Source: Diplonema japonicum (Eukaryota > Euglenozoa > Diplonemea > Diplonemida > Diplonemidae). Taken from it: a DNA stretch of 64,000 nt. The stretch lies in assembly GCA_964019335.1 (NCBI GenBank), contig OZ025670.1, positions 372,001-436,000 on the forward strand. Reading direction: 5' to 3'. Shown in pieces: positions 51,039 through 60,595 of this stretch. Position 1 is the stretch's first letter. The number at the start of each line of letters is the position of its first letter. Both the position numbers and the translations under genes were made by a program. The notes beneath the pieces are model-generated. The model did not search any database, was not told the DNA's origin, and was given only the letters and a program-made list of their open reading frames with translations.

Positions 51039-51316
51039 ACATTTTTTTTCTTCTAGCTTACCCTTCCCCTGCCCCCCTGCCCTATCTTTTTTTTTTTTTT
51101 TTTTTTTCTCCTCCGGTTCACCACTCCAGTCATCTAAGGGGTGTCCAGCGCAATTTCGAAGCTTTGTTTGATAGTGCGATAGCACCAAGTGCCGATGGAA
51201 CTATGCAAACCGCAGCATTGTCTTTTTTTTTTTTTTGACAAAGCACTACTTTCTCTCACTCAAAGAGTGTTGAAAAAAAAAAAAGAAAAAAAAAAAAAGA
51301 AAAAGAAAAAGAAAAA
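45363..51316. other. Six-kilobase gene desert
   Basis: Dominated by long A and T homopolymers (for example 45,662-45,699 and 51,009-51,037), C and G runs (47,005-47,026; 47,288-47,310; 50,484-50,502) and mixed A/G or C/T blocks. Short non-repetitive islands at 45,885-46,050, 47,430-47,510, 49,440-49,560 and 51,112-51,228 show no gene I can name. The desert ends with an A/G leader before the PDZ gene. Confidence 0.6.
51112..51228. other. Non-repetitive island bounded by T runs, possible ncRNA
   Basis: About 117 bases of balanced composition between T21 and T14 runs inside the desert. Several short self-complementary stretches occur (such as TAGTGCGATAGCAC). It could be a Pol III or snRNA-class gene on the + strand ending in the T run at 51,222, but it matches no snRNA, SRP or tRNA features I can check. 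Confidence 0.2.
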
Positions 51317-52221
51317 ATGGCGCCAAAGGCACATAAAAAAGGAGGTCGTAAAATTCTGAGAAACACGAGGAGTGAATACTCATGTGAAGGAAGAAGAGAG
51401 GTCACGATCGTGAAAGGGGACGGTGAGAAGCTTGGGTGCTCCTTGGAAAACATGAGACTCGTGGATGTTGATCCGGACACAGCAGCAGAACGATGCGGCG
51501 CCAGAGGGTTCATCGGAAGAAAGGTAACCTCCGTCAACGGCAAGCCCGTAAGAGATGTAGAAGAGGTGAGAGAGGCAACCCGTAAAGGAGGCGAAGTTTT
51601 GATTGGTTTTGAAGAACTCTCGCTGTGGAGCAACAAAGGTAAACGATCAGTCTCGGAACCTGTACGCGTGCAGAAAAAAGCTGTTTCGCAAAGAAGGCGC
51701 ATTGACGGCAGCCCTTCAATGCTAAACAAAACCCCACCACAAATGTTCGTTGAACCCGAGTACGTTCCTTCACAAATGGAGCTCCCTACGCACCTCCCTG
51801 ACACGCCCTTCGGTACTGACAAGAACATCCCAAAGCTCAAGAACACATATGCGAAATACAAGTTTCCTCCGAACCAAACTTCAGCTTCCATGGAATCCAT
51901 CGGGCTCACGCCTGGTGGTGGTAAGTTTGTCAGGTCTCATTCTTCTCCTGTGAGCTCTGTGCGCCGTGGCCGCCCGAACCCGCAGTCCACCGCTGCAGAC
52001 TTCCTCGCACATGATAATTCACTCAGAAGAAACCCCATCACAACAGGGATCAGGCAGTACAACGGCCGATCATCGACACCGTCATCCCCTTCAGGCAGAC
52101 GGAGGCCCAATGCTAACCCTGCCCTGCTGTACCATGCTTCGTTCCTTGTCGACCCCACCCCGAACCAGTCGCCGTCAGTTAGACAGAAAGGACGGTGCGA
52201 GACAGATAAGAACGGCGGGAG

Positions 52222-52281
<60 letters not shown>

Positions 52282-52635
52282 TGAATTTACAGCCATGGGG
52301 ACATCATCGGCAGTCAATGGAGGGGCACGAGGGATGCCCCTGTGCCGAGGATCATCAGCAAGAGAACAGGTCCCATTATCGTGGCGCTGCCCCAACCGCA
52401 GTATAGATTCGCCGGCCCCACGAAGAAGCACCCCGTGCCCGTTCCTGCCACGTCCGATATCTTCAATCACCAACAGTACATCCCCAGGTCCTGTGCTGAC
52501 ATGACCGACGCAATGGGCACCGGTAAGGGTCGCAGCAGGACCCCCCAACGAAACGATAACGGAGCCCCCTCCGCAGGCAGGAGACGTTCATACACCCCCA
52601 CAGCCACCAGCTGCCCCCCCTGGGGCACCCATTAG
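51317..52635 (+). CDS. PDZ-domain protein
   Basis: Exons 51317-52221 and 52293-52635 encode 415 residues. A PDZ fold is visible at about 28-97: VTIVKGDGEKLGCSLENMRL replaces the carboxylate loop strand, then VDVDPDTAAERCG, IGRKVTSVNGKPVRDVEEV and GGEVLIGFEE. A basic N-terminus precedes it. The remaining 310 residues are Ser/Pro/Arg-rich and probably disordered, with SSTPSSPSGRRRPN-like blocks. The intron is 71 bp with a T run of about 50 between GTA and ACAATGAATTTACAG. The role is likely scaffolding. Confidence 0.82.
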
Positions 52636-52726
52636 GCAACCTGGTATCCCTCACTTTGTACTATCAGTTAAAACCCCGCCCTTTGTATCCCTGCATTGTA
52701 TCCCACTTCATTCATCTCTTCCTATT

Positions 52727-52762
52727 TTTTTATTTTTTTTTTTTTTTGTTTCAAATGTTCAG
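52727..52762 (+). promoter_or_regulatory. Pyrimidine tract and AG acceptor
   Basis: T-rich stretch from 52,727 and TTTCAAATGTTCAG ending at 52,762. The in-frame ATG is at 52,780. Supports starting the next gene at 52,780 rather than upstream. Confidence 0.55.
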
Positions 52763-52779
52763 AAAACCCCGGCAGGAAG

Positions 52780-55700
52780 ATGACGGTTGGCATGTTGATA
52801 GGGGAAGAGGAGAGAGAAGAAGAAGCTGTGCCACAACAGAGGGTGATCTCAGGGCATGCCAAAAGGCTAAGGGAGTACAATAAGTTCCGGCAAGCGCAGG
52901 AGTACCAGGAGGTTCTGAACAAAATAGGATTCCATTCTGAGGACTACGCGGCGCACCCATTCTTCCCGGGGACAGAAGTGTGGCGGTTCTTAGGAAAACA
53001 ATATTGTGGGAAGACGCAGGGCCCGGTGGTGCTACCTGTTAAGATATGGGTGCCTCCCACTCTTGTAATGTGGCCTGCGTCCAAGAACATCTGCTTCTAC
53101 ACAGACAGAAGCACGGGCAAGTTGTGCAGAGTAGAGGGTGTCAGTATAAAGTTCTTTCGAAGCCTTCTGACGGAATCAAACATGCCGGTAGCTGACCCCG
53201 AGAAGACACCTCTTCCTGAGACGCTTGCGAAGACATACGACGTGCTCGACCCTCCCAGCGACAAGAGGCTATCATCGTCCTACTCTAAAGGGTGCAAGTC
53301 GGCACGGCTCATGGGGTCAGGCTGGATGCCTGCGAAAGACGATGATGAACCGTGGCACAGCATGCCGTGCAAGACCACCACCTCAATCAGAGGAGTGCTG
53401 CTACGAGGCCACCCCCGTGACACGTGGGTTACAGGCTTCAAGATAAGCCACTCGCTTGATGGGCTGTGCTGGTTTGAAATAGAAGAAGGGCGGATCTTCC
53501 CAGGGAACAGGGACACGAACAAGCTTGTGGAGGTCTTCTTCAAACACGCTGTTGTGACGCGGTGGCTGCGGTTGCACCCAGTCATGTACTCCGGGGCTCT
53601 TCCTGGTCTGCGGGTTGCTATGTTGGTTGACAAGAACCAGAAAAAGCTTGAAGCGAGCGTCCTTGAGCCAGCCGTGGTAGTGAAGTGCCCCTTTCCAGGT
53701 GATAACGTCACCGCCACACATGCTCTGCTCCCTTCGCAAATGCCTTCTGTGTTGATGAACAGTGTTATCGAGCCGCAGGTCGTGCAGAAGTACATCAGGG
53801 CACGTGGGAATACAATGTCCATCTACAGATGCGTGTGGCGTGCCTTCACAGACAGTTATGCCTACCAGATCACCAACAAGCACAGCACGACGGACTCCGT
53901 TGATTGCGACGTCAAGTTCCTGGTCACTCAGGAGTCTGTGCAGAAGCTGGCTGTGTTTCTGCTGAAGCCTGCAGCGTGCAGTGAGATATGCGCCAGAACG
54001 GCAGACATTGCTGGCCTCCTCACACCACAGCTGCGCACCCATGGCGAGATAGAGACTTTGGTGACGGACTGGGTACGGTCGCCGCACAACAAGTACTACT
54101 TCCTGCAGGTGAAAGGATGGTCCTTGCGGAAGGTTTTCAGGGTACCTGTGAAGCCCAAGCGGGTGGACTCCAGCTTAGGATCGAAGTGCGCGATGTGCGG
54201 AAAGAGGACGCAGCTGGAGTGCAAGATGACCGCCGCTATGATATATAACACAATCAAGCTGAAGAAGAGCAAGAGCGAGTGGCCGTTAAACTCGCACGTG
54301 GCCCCCAAGGGCACCGGTTCTGTACGGTACGCGTCGTACAGGGTGTGCAAGGAATGCTACGAGATCCATCAACAAGAGCTGCGTGCGTACAGGATGGAGA
54401 AGCAGCTTGCAGCGTCCATGAAGATGACCACGGACGACTTGACAGACACGTCTCTCGCCACAAAACAAAGGAGGAACCCTGCAGGGACTGTTTATTATGA
54501 ACCCAAAGCTGCCTGCTTTACGGACTTCATCAAAGAGGTGTCGACAGGTATCGCAAACACCACCGAGAGGCAGGACACCCTTCACAAGTGGTCTTTCATC
54601 CTTTACTTCGACCACCTCTACAACCTCCCTACACAGCTCATCACTGGCGACATGCACCTCACTGTTAAAGAGCTGCTGCACAAAAAGGACCGCATCGGCG
54701 TTTTTGACGGGCCTCCTCCCTTCGTGTCTGAAAGTCAAGTCGGGCACCACCGTCTTCATGCCTTGTCCGTTCGGATCTTTTACTGTACCAGCGGGGAGGC
54801 CGTGAGGGCATTCTTCTCAAATTTGAAGATGATTGAGGTGGGGTTGTCGATGAACAAGACACTCTTAGGTGTGGTGCAGTTCCCTCTGGCACAGCTCCTC
54901 TCGAGCAGCGGGATACAACGCATCAGCATGCTGCGCATGTTCGGCTCGTCTGCGTTAAAGAACTGCTCTCTGCGACTGCAGGTCGGTCTGACATCAACAC
55001 CTGTAGGACACATCTACAACAGAAAAGACCTCGTCCTAGACAAGGAGAGTGGATTCTATTTTCAAGAGGACCCTGTAACAAGGATCTCGGCACTGCCAGA
55101 AGACTGGAAGAAGCTTGTTTTAGATGGCATGGTCGAGACCTGCTCGGCGGTGGCTCTGAAAGAAACAGTAGAAGAGTATGAGAAGAAAACCCCGTCCCCC
55201 GATGAGAACAGTTTGATGATCTCTGGTGAGATGGCCTGCGAGATGTCGGGTGCAAACACGGCGAAGGGCGAGGAAGGGTATGAAATACCGCAGCTGTCAA
55301 AGGTTGGCGATGGGTACGGCATTGCCACGCTCGCGGTGTTGAAGAAGGAGATGTCGACTGCAAAGGAAATCCTGAACCACCTAGCGCAGCAGGGCGTTGG
55401 GAAAAAGAAGGCGAAGGCGTCGTTTGTACCCACACGGAGAGTCAAGAAGCTAAAACGGTCTGTAAAACACACGCCGCCACCGTCACCACCTGAGGAAGAA
55501 GTATTCATGGGGCAGACAGTCTCTTCAGGGACATCGTACAACACAAGCACATCACTGGCTGAGCGACTTCAACGGATACAACACCCCAGGCACAAGGCAG
55601 GCTCTAGAGCAGTGTCCAACGCATGGGTGGTTGACGAGCCAAAGAAGGTCGAACAAAACATCATCGACAACACAACAGAGACCCTTGAGGCCTCAAGTGT

Positions 55701-56328
55701 CATGCAGATCACAACCGAGGAACCAACACCCGTACACACATTGTGGCAGCTGAGCATTGCTGTGACATGTGTCGATGGGGAGGTCGGTGACGATCACGAC
55801 ACCACGTGGAACGCACGGTATTCACTGTTTGGAAAAGAGGTAAGCTACATGGGCTTCAGACTGATGAAAGACGGCCCCGTCATGTTCGAGGAGGAAGAGG
55901 TCTGCAATATGATGTGTCCGAGCATGAAAGCACTTGGGACGTGCATGCAGAGTGTGAACGATACTGGGGAGCTTGTGGTGATGTTCCATAATGCGTTCCA
56001 TGGCTCCACTGTGTACAGTGCCGTCATCCCCCTTGAGGATCTGTACGAGCCGCTTCTTGTTCGTAAATCTCCGCACAAGATAGATGGTTGGTTCCCCCTT
56101 AAGCGTCACACGCTCCTCTCCCCTGCAGAGGATCTTGAGTCTGTCTCGAGTCTGTCATTACCCTCCCCGAGCCCTTCCCCCAGGTCAAGGGTCTCGTTTC
56201 ATGCAGAGCCGGAGCCCCTCATTGAGATCACCATCACACTCCGGCCCCACGACACTGTAGCGAAGGACGTTACTATCATCAAAGACCTGCGCCCTGAACA
56301 CGACGTAACTATCTGTGCTCACGAGTAA
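52780..56328 (+). CDS. Large protein with discoidin (F5/8 C) and C2-like domains
   Basis: 1,182 residues in one exon, the longest gene here. A discoidin domain is at about 165-285 (SARLMGSGWMPAKDDDEPWH, then WVTGFKISHSLDGLCWFEIE, GNRDTNKLVEV and RWLRLHPVMYSGALPGLRV). A Cys4 site (CAMC near 471 and CKEC near 525) lies in the middle. A C2-like beta sandwich follows at about 600-745 (WSFILYFDHLYNLP). The rest includes a long helical/charged linker, KKLKRSVKHTPPPSPPEEE, and a second C2-like region at about 985-1100 (LWQLSIAVTCVDGE). Discoidin plus C2 architectures occur in cilia and membrane-trafficking proteins. No orthologue is recognised. Confidence 0.8.
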   Translation: MTVGMLIGEEEREEEAVPQQRVISGHAKRLREYNKFRQAQEYQEVLNKIGFHSEDYAAHPFFPGTEVWRFLGKQYCGKTQGPVVLPVKIWVPPTLVMWPASKNICFYTDRSTGKLCRVEGVSIKFFRSLLTESNMPVADPEKTPLPETLAKTYDVLDPPSDKRLSSSYSKGCKSARLMGSGWMPAKDDDEPWHSMPCKTTTSIRGVLLRGHPRDTWVTGFKISHSLDGLCWFEIEEGRIFPGNRDTNKLVEVFFKHAVVTRWLRLHPVMYSGALPGLRVAMLVDKNQKKLEASVLEPAVVVKCPFPGDNVTATHALLPSQMPSVLMNSVIEPQVVQKYIRARGNTMSIYRCVWRAFTDSYAYQITNKHSTTDSVDCDVKFLVTQESVQKLAVFLLKPAACSEICARTADIAGLLTPQLRTHGEIETLVTDWVRSPHNKYYFLQVKGWSLRKVFRVPVKPKRVDSSLGSKCAMCGKRTQLECKMTAAMIYNTIKLKKSKSEWPLNSHVAPKGTGSVRYASYRVCKECYEIHQQELRAYRMEKQLAASMKMTTDDLTDTSLATKQRRNPAGTVYYEPKAACFTDFIKEVSTGIANTTERQDTLHKWSFILYFDHLYNLPTQLITGDMHLTVKELLHKKDRIGVFDGPPPFVSESQVGHHRLHALSVRIFYCTSGEAVRAFFSNLKMIEVGLSMNKTLLGVVQFPLAQLLSSSGIQRISMLRMFGSSALKNCSLRLQVGLTSTPVGHIYNRKDLVLDKESGFYFQEDPVTRISALPEDWKKLVLDGMVETCSAVALKETVEEYEKKTPSPDENSLMISGEMACEMSGANTAKGEEGYEIPQLSKVGDGYGIATLAVLKKEMSTAKEILNHLAQQGVGKKKAKASFVPTRRVKKLKRSVKHTPPPSPPEEEVFMGQTVSSGTSYNTSTSLAERLQRIQHPRHKAGSRAVSNAWVVDEPKKVEQNIIDNTTETLEASSVMQITTEEPTPVHTLWQLSIAVTCVDGEVGDDHDTTWNARYSLFGKEVSYMGFRLMKDGPVMFEEEEVCNMMCPSMKALGTCMQSVNDTGELVVMFHNAFHGSTVYSAVIPLEDLYEPLLVRKSPHKIDGWFPLKRHTLLSPAEDLESVSSLSLPSPSPSPRSRVSFHAEPEPLIEITITLRPHDTVAKDVTIIKDLRPEHDVTICAHE

Positions 56329-56429
56329 GTTCCATTTTTCTTTTGTTCTGTCGAACATGCCTTTACCCTCTTCCTTTTATTTTTTAAACCTAATGTCTTA
56401 AGTGCGAAGAGCGCTCACAGTTCTTTGTT

Positions 56430-56501
56430 GTGTTTTTTTTTTCTTTTTCTTTTTTTTTCTTTTTTTTTTTCTCTCCCGCCTTTCTTTGTACCTTGTTACA
56501 G
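56430..56501 (+). promoter_or_regulatory. Pyrimidine tract and AG acceptor before NudC
   Basis: A 70-base T/C tract ends with TTGTTACAG (AG 56,500-56,501), and ATG is at 56,507 within GGCACCATGG. Strong trans-splice-like context; function inferred. Confidence 0.6.
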
Positions 56502-56506
56502 GCACC

Positions 56507-57575
56507 ATGGGTGAAGACCGATTCGATGGCATCTTGCTGGGGATGGCCCAGCAGATCACCGCGCAGGGCGGTGGTGGGGTTAAGGATTTGATCGAGGTAT
56601 TCTTCAGTTTCTTGAGAAGGAAGACTGACTTCTACACCGGAGCGGGTTCGGCAGGTGCGGAACAACTGATACTAGAGGCCTTCAGAAAGCACAAGGACCT
56701 CGCAGACGAGGTGATGGCGAAGGCAAGAAAGGAAGAGGAGAAGAAGATGGCGACAAGGAAGAAGCTTGAGGCACAGCAGAACCAGGCGTCGTTCGTGGAG
56801 GAAATCGACGAGGAAGAGGAAGCGAACGCAAAGGTAAAGGCGAAGAGGGAGATGGAAAAGCAAGAGGTTGAGAAGAAGAAGGCCAAAGACATCAAGACAC
56901 GCGCTGAGGAGGAAGCAGACCGCGAAAAGAAGCTGAAGGAAAACCCCGATTCACAGGAACCGGAGGTCAGCAACAAGGCGATCCCGAACACAGGGAACGG
57001 TGGGGATTTGGAAGGGTACTCTTGGACGCAGACACTGTCGGAGGTATGCGAGAGGGATGAAAATATTTTACAACTCTCCAGGTTGAGATCAGAGTGGGTC
57101 TTGAAAAGAAGTACAGGGCAAAGATGCTGGATGTGCAGATATCGCGAACGAAGCTGAAGGTTGGTGTGAAGGGGCAGAAGCCTGTTGTCGATGGTGACCT
57201 GAATGCTGTAGTGAAGGAAGATGACAGCATGTGGACCCTTGAGGACGGTGACACTGTTGTCGTGCACCTTGCAAAGCAGAATGGGATGGAATGGTGGAAG
57301 AACCTCATCGTGGGTATGGATCGAATCCATCCATTTCTTATTTTTCTCACCCCACAGGCGACCCTGAGCTCGATTTGCAAAAAGTTCAGCCCGAAAACAG
57401 CAAGCTAGACGATCTTGACGGTGAGACCAGACAGACCGTGGAGAAGATGATGTTTGACCAGCGCCAAAAGGCCATGGGCAAGCCCACTAGCGACGAACAA
57501 CAGAAGGAGGATGTTCTGAAGAAATTCATGGCTGCACACCCCGACATGGACTTCTCGCAGGCTAAGATCTGCTAG
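56507..57575 (+). CDS. NUDC: Nuclear migration protein NudC
   Basis: Exons 56507-57043, 57082-57313 and 57358-57575 give 328 residues. The N-terminal [11 protein letters not shown] and [14 protein letters not shown] block (about 5-50) and the long Lys/Glu coiled coil (about 70-145) are typical. The CS/p23 domain (about 165-260) includes [32 protein letters not shown] and [15 protein letters not shown]. The end ([35 protein letters not shown], then MDFSQAKIC) is highly diagnostic. Family members act with Hsp90 and dynein in nuclear positioning and cell division. Introns are 38 and 44 bp, both starting GTATG. Confidence 0.95.
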
Positions 57576-57892
57576 AAATCAAAAGAAAAGCGGAATGCAA
57601 CAAGATAAAGTGTTATTATTGGTTTCAAAATGTAAGGAAGAAGAGAAGACAAAACATAAAAGGAAAAAAAAGAAAAGAAAAAAGAGAAAAAGACAGCTAT
57701 CCCTATAGGATTTTTAGAACTTTGGACTGAGAGAGAGAAGAAGAAAAGGAGCCCCTTTCCTGCCCTCGTAGGTTTTTAATATCGCATCACTCTCCCCACC
57801 CTTTGTTTTTAGTTTGCTCGTTAATTATTCTTTCCAATTGTTTTTCCCGGGGGGGAGAAAAAAAGAATTAAAGAGAAAGGAACGAGGGGCCG
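57576..57892. other. Intergenic spacer between NudC and the Nab2-like gene
   Basis: 317 bp of A/G-rich and T/C-rich sequence with no gene. The final segment (G run and GAGAAAAAAAGAATTAAAGA-type leader) precedes ATG 57,893. Confidence 0.6.
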
Positions 57893-59990
57893 ATGTTCGA
57901 TGACGATGTTCCGCCCTTGACAGGGCTGCAAGCGGATTCGCAGCTTGCCATGCAAATTCAAAATGAGGTGTGTACTTTACTTGCCCTTTACCCTTTCCCT
58001 CAGATTAAAAAGAAGCTCCAAGCAGAGTACTCTCATGCCGGGACACCAGAGACAATGTCGTCCGTGCTGCCAGTATGTGGTTTCGGTTTCAGGTGTCATT
58101 ATCTTTTTAATTTATAGGAGTATATCAAGGCGATGGTGTGCAACGCAAAGCCTAAAAAACAAGTGGTTCTTGACCTGGAACTGTTCTTAAAAGAAGCCGC
58201 CCCCGGGTTTGTTGACTGGCTGTGGACGATGCTGGCAGACTGGAACCCGAACAGAACCCACTCGGCCTTCGCTGCAGAAGACGACGAAATGGAAACAGCC
58301 GATGCAAAGGACATCGACCGTGTAAAAGAAAGGCGGCGGCCAAGGGACACCGACAAGGCATACCCATCCGCTCGGGGTTTCCGGAATGCACTGCAAAATG
58401 CAACAAAGGAAGTTGAAAAAAGGGAACGACGATTCACAAGACGGGATGACGACAAGGACAGAGACAGGGACAGGGATAGAGACAGGGACAGAAGAGACCG
58501 AGACAGGGATAGGACTGACAAGGACATCAGGGACAGAAGATACGACAGAGGCGACGACCGAGAGACGTTGAAATTCGATAGGAAGAAGATTAGGGAAGGC
58601 AGACTGCAGGACGAGTGGGACCAGCACAGGATGGAAGAAGCGAAGCCTAAGAAGCAGTTTAACCGGTTGACAAAAGAAGAGCCTAAAGCACCGACCCGAT
58701 TCCACATCACCGACAACAAGGGTGCGGGAGTCATAGCGCAGGGCGTGAGGCTTGACGTAGCACCCAACGGGACCGAACTCGACAGAACGCTCCTCAGCAA
58801 CGACACCGACACGGCGGATACAAAGTTCACCATCACCATGGACAGGATAAGTATGTGCTTTTGGGAATCGAACACCGTTACAGACCCGTCTGACGTCCCT
58901 AACATCTCACACTACGACGCTCCTGAACCCATGCAGCAGCAGCCCACTGAGGAACAACAACATTACGACCCTTCTTATGGCGGTATGATTTTCTTCCCCC
59001 CCATAATCTTCGCAGCCTATCCCACATGGGGCAAAGGATGGGGCAAGGGTGCAAAAGGTGCCAACACCGTTCCTTCCCCCGGCAGAGGCGGTGCGTGGTC
59101 GTGGAACGGAGGCAACATGACGTATGTTTTCAATAAATACCTTATTTCAACCGACAGCCTCACCCCCGGCCAACCAGCTGGTTCACCGAGTCCCACGCAA
59201 CCATGGACCAGCACCGGCAAGGGCAGAGGCGCATCTCCCTTTGTTGCCAAGGCCGTTGAAGAAAGAAGAAAATGGCAAACCGGAGGAAAGGCTGGGAGGG
59301 GTGCGTCCAACATGATCTGGCAGAACCCGGCACTCATGACTGAGGAAGAAAAGAAAGCTGCAAACGCAGCACTCACCGCAAAGATCGAAGCTCCATTGGC
59401 GGCTTCAACCGCAGGTTCAGGAAGAGGTATGAACAGGGGGGGGGAAAAGGTGGACATTGAGGGGTTCGAACCCTCGACCTCCCGTATGCGAAACGGGCGC
59501 TCTTCCACTGAGCTAAACGCCCGCACGCCGAATTTGGGCGTGTTTATGATATCCGCCTATCTGGCCAGCGGGTCTTTGATCCTCTTCCTGTGGGGTATGG
59601 GCCCCACCCGCGTATCGGCTGCTTCGGGGTCTACTATACAAGCATCTTGCCATCTTGCACTCGAAGAAGGTGCTGCACTCCAGCACGTCCATCTTTTCTC
59701 TATCCCCATCGTCTCACTGCCCAACATTTCTCTGTGGCAATCCAGATATAAATTAAAAACCAATCAATTGACACTGGATATTATTTATTGAACATATGAA
59801 AACCACTGAGGTGGTGTCGAAGGGTTTCATGCGCCTATTTAAATAGCAACAATAAAACGCAGGCGCCTTTAATAAGACATGGGTGAACCCCACTGTTGCG
59901 GCTGCGACTGCAGCTGCAGCTCCTGCCGCTGCTGCAACCACTGCTCCTGTTGCTGCACCGGCAGCACCGCCAGTGTCCGCAGGGATTTAG
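57893..59990 (+). CDS. Nab2/ZC3H14-like RNA-binding protein
   Basis: Seven exons: 57893-57967, 58004-58072, 58118-58850, 58884-58982, 59016-59121, 59158-59426 and 59863-59990, totalling 492 residues. The spliced N-terminus MQIQNEIKKKLQAEYS...LPEYIKAMVCNAKPKKQ, then DLELFLKE and FVDWLWTML, matches the PWI-like fold of Nab2/ZC3H14 (and more weakly RBM26/27). Residues about 140-185 are an Arg/Asp repeat (RDRDRDRDR). The C-terminal half is Gly/Pro/Gln-rich and ends in NKTWVNP followed by an Ala-rich tail. No CCCH fingers are seen. The likely role is poly(A) or splicing-linked nuclear RNA binding. The last intron (59,427-59,862, 436 bp) carries an antisense tRNA-Ala. Without splicing the frame would read through that tRNA. 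Confidence 0.8.
59451..59522 (-). tRNA. tRNA-Ala(CGC), antisense within an intron
   Basis: 72 nt on the minus strand. Acceptor GGGCGTT pairs with AATGTCC, including the G3:U70 wobble pair that marks alanine tRNAs. D-arm GCTCAGTGGAAGAGC, anticodon stem CCCGT/ACGGG, loop TTCGCAT gives anticodon CGC (codon GCG). T-arm is GAGGG-TTCGAAC-CCCTC. No intron. A T4 terminator (AAAA on the + strand at 59,445-59,448) lies 3 bases past the 3' end. It lies entirely inside the last intron of the Nab2-like gene. Confidence 0.96.
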
Positions 59991-60416
59991 TCGGGATAAG
60001 AAAAAAAAGTTACAGAAGGAGGGGGAGAAGGAGAAGAAATAGGAGTGCAAGTGCTTGTCGGCACTTTAATTCCTTTCGACAGCATTGGTAAGCTGTCCTT
60101 CTTAACTTCCTGTTTACTAAAAAGAAAGCAACATAATGAAAAAGAAAAATCGACAAATATAAATTACAAAGAGAAAAGAAAACTGGACTGACCACCATGT
60201 TGATTACCTTTCCTGTTTTTGTTTTGTTTTTATTTAACCATTTACTAAAGTTAGTGTTTAAGAGTACGGGGGAGGGACGAAGATTAAAGAAAGACTCCAT
60301 GAGAGTGTCAGTCTTCGTCTCACCCCCCTTTTTTTACTGTGACAATCCCCCCCTTTAGACGGTGGAGAACGAAAGGACTGCGTCCTTTCGCTTTTCTTCC
60401 TCTTCTTCTCTTGTCT

Positions 60417-60454
<38 letters not shown>

Positions 60455-60595
60455 CTCTCCTTTACTTTAGTTGATTGATCGGAAGGCAAAAAAAAAAAAA
60501 AAAAAAAAAAAAAGAACGAAAAACCGGCAGATCAGATGCCCTTTTACCTTTCAGCAAGATTTCTCATCTCAAATTTTAAAGAAAAGGAAAGAAAA
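59991..60595. other. Intergenic region before the LRR gene
   Basis: No supported gene. Holds a T run of 34 bases (60,420-60,453), a run of about 24 As (60,488-60,511) and a small acceptor CCTTTTACCTTTCAG with AG at 60,553-60,554. Confidence 0.6.

Noticed and set aside
52696-52779. Upstream extension of the discoidin/C2 gene
   Set aside because: No ATG in frame, and an acceptor AG lies at 52,762, after this segment.
59440-59530. Peptide IEGFEPSTSRMRNGRSSTE continuing the Nab2-like frame
   Set aside because: It is the well-known false translation of an antisense tRNA; splicing to 59,863 gives a sensible tail instead.
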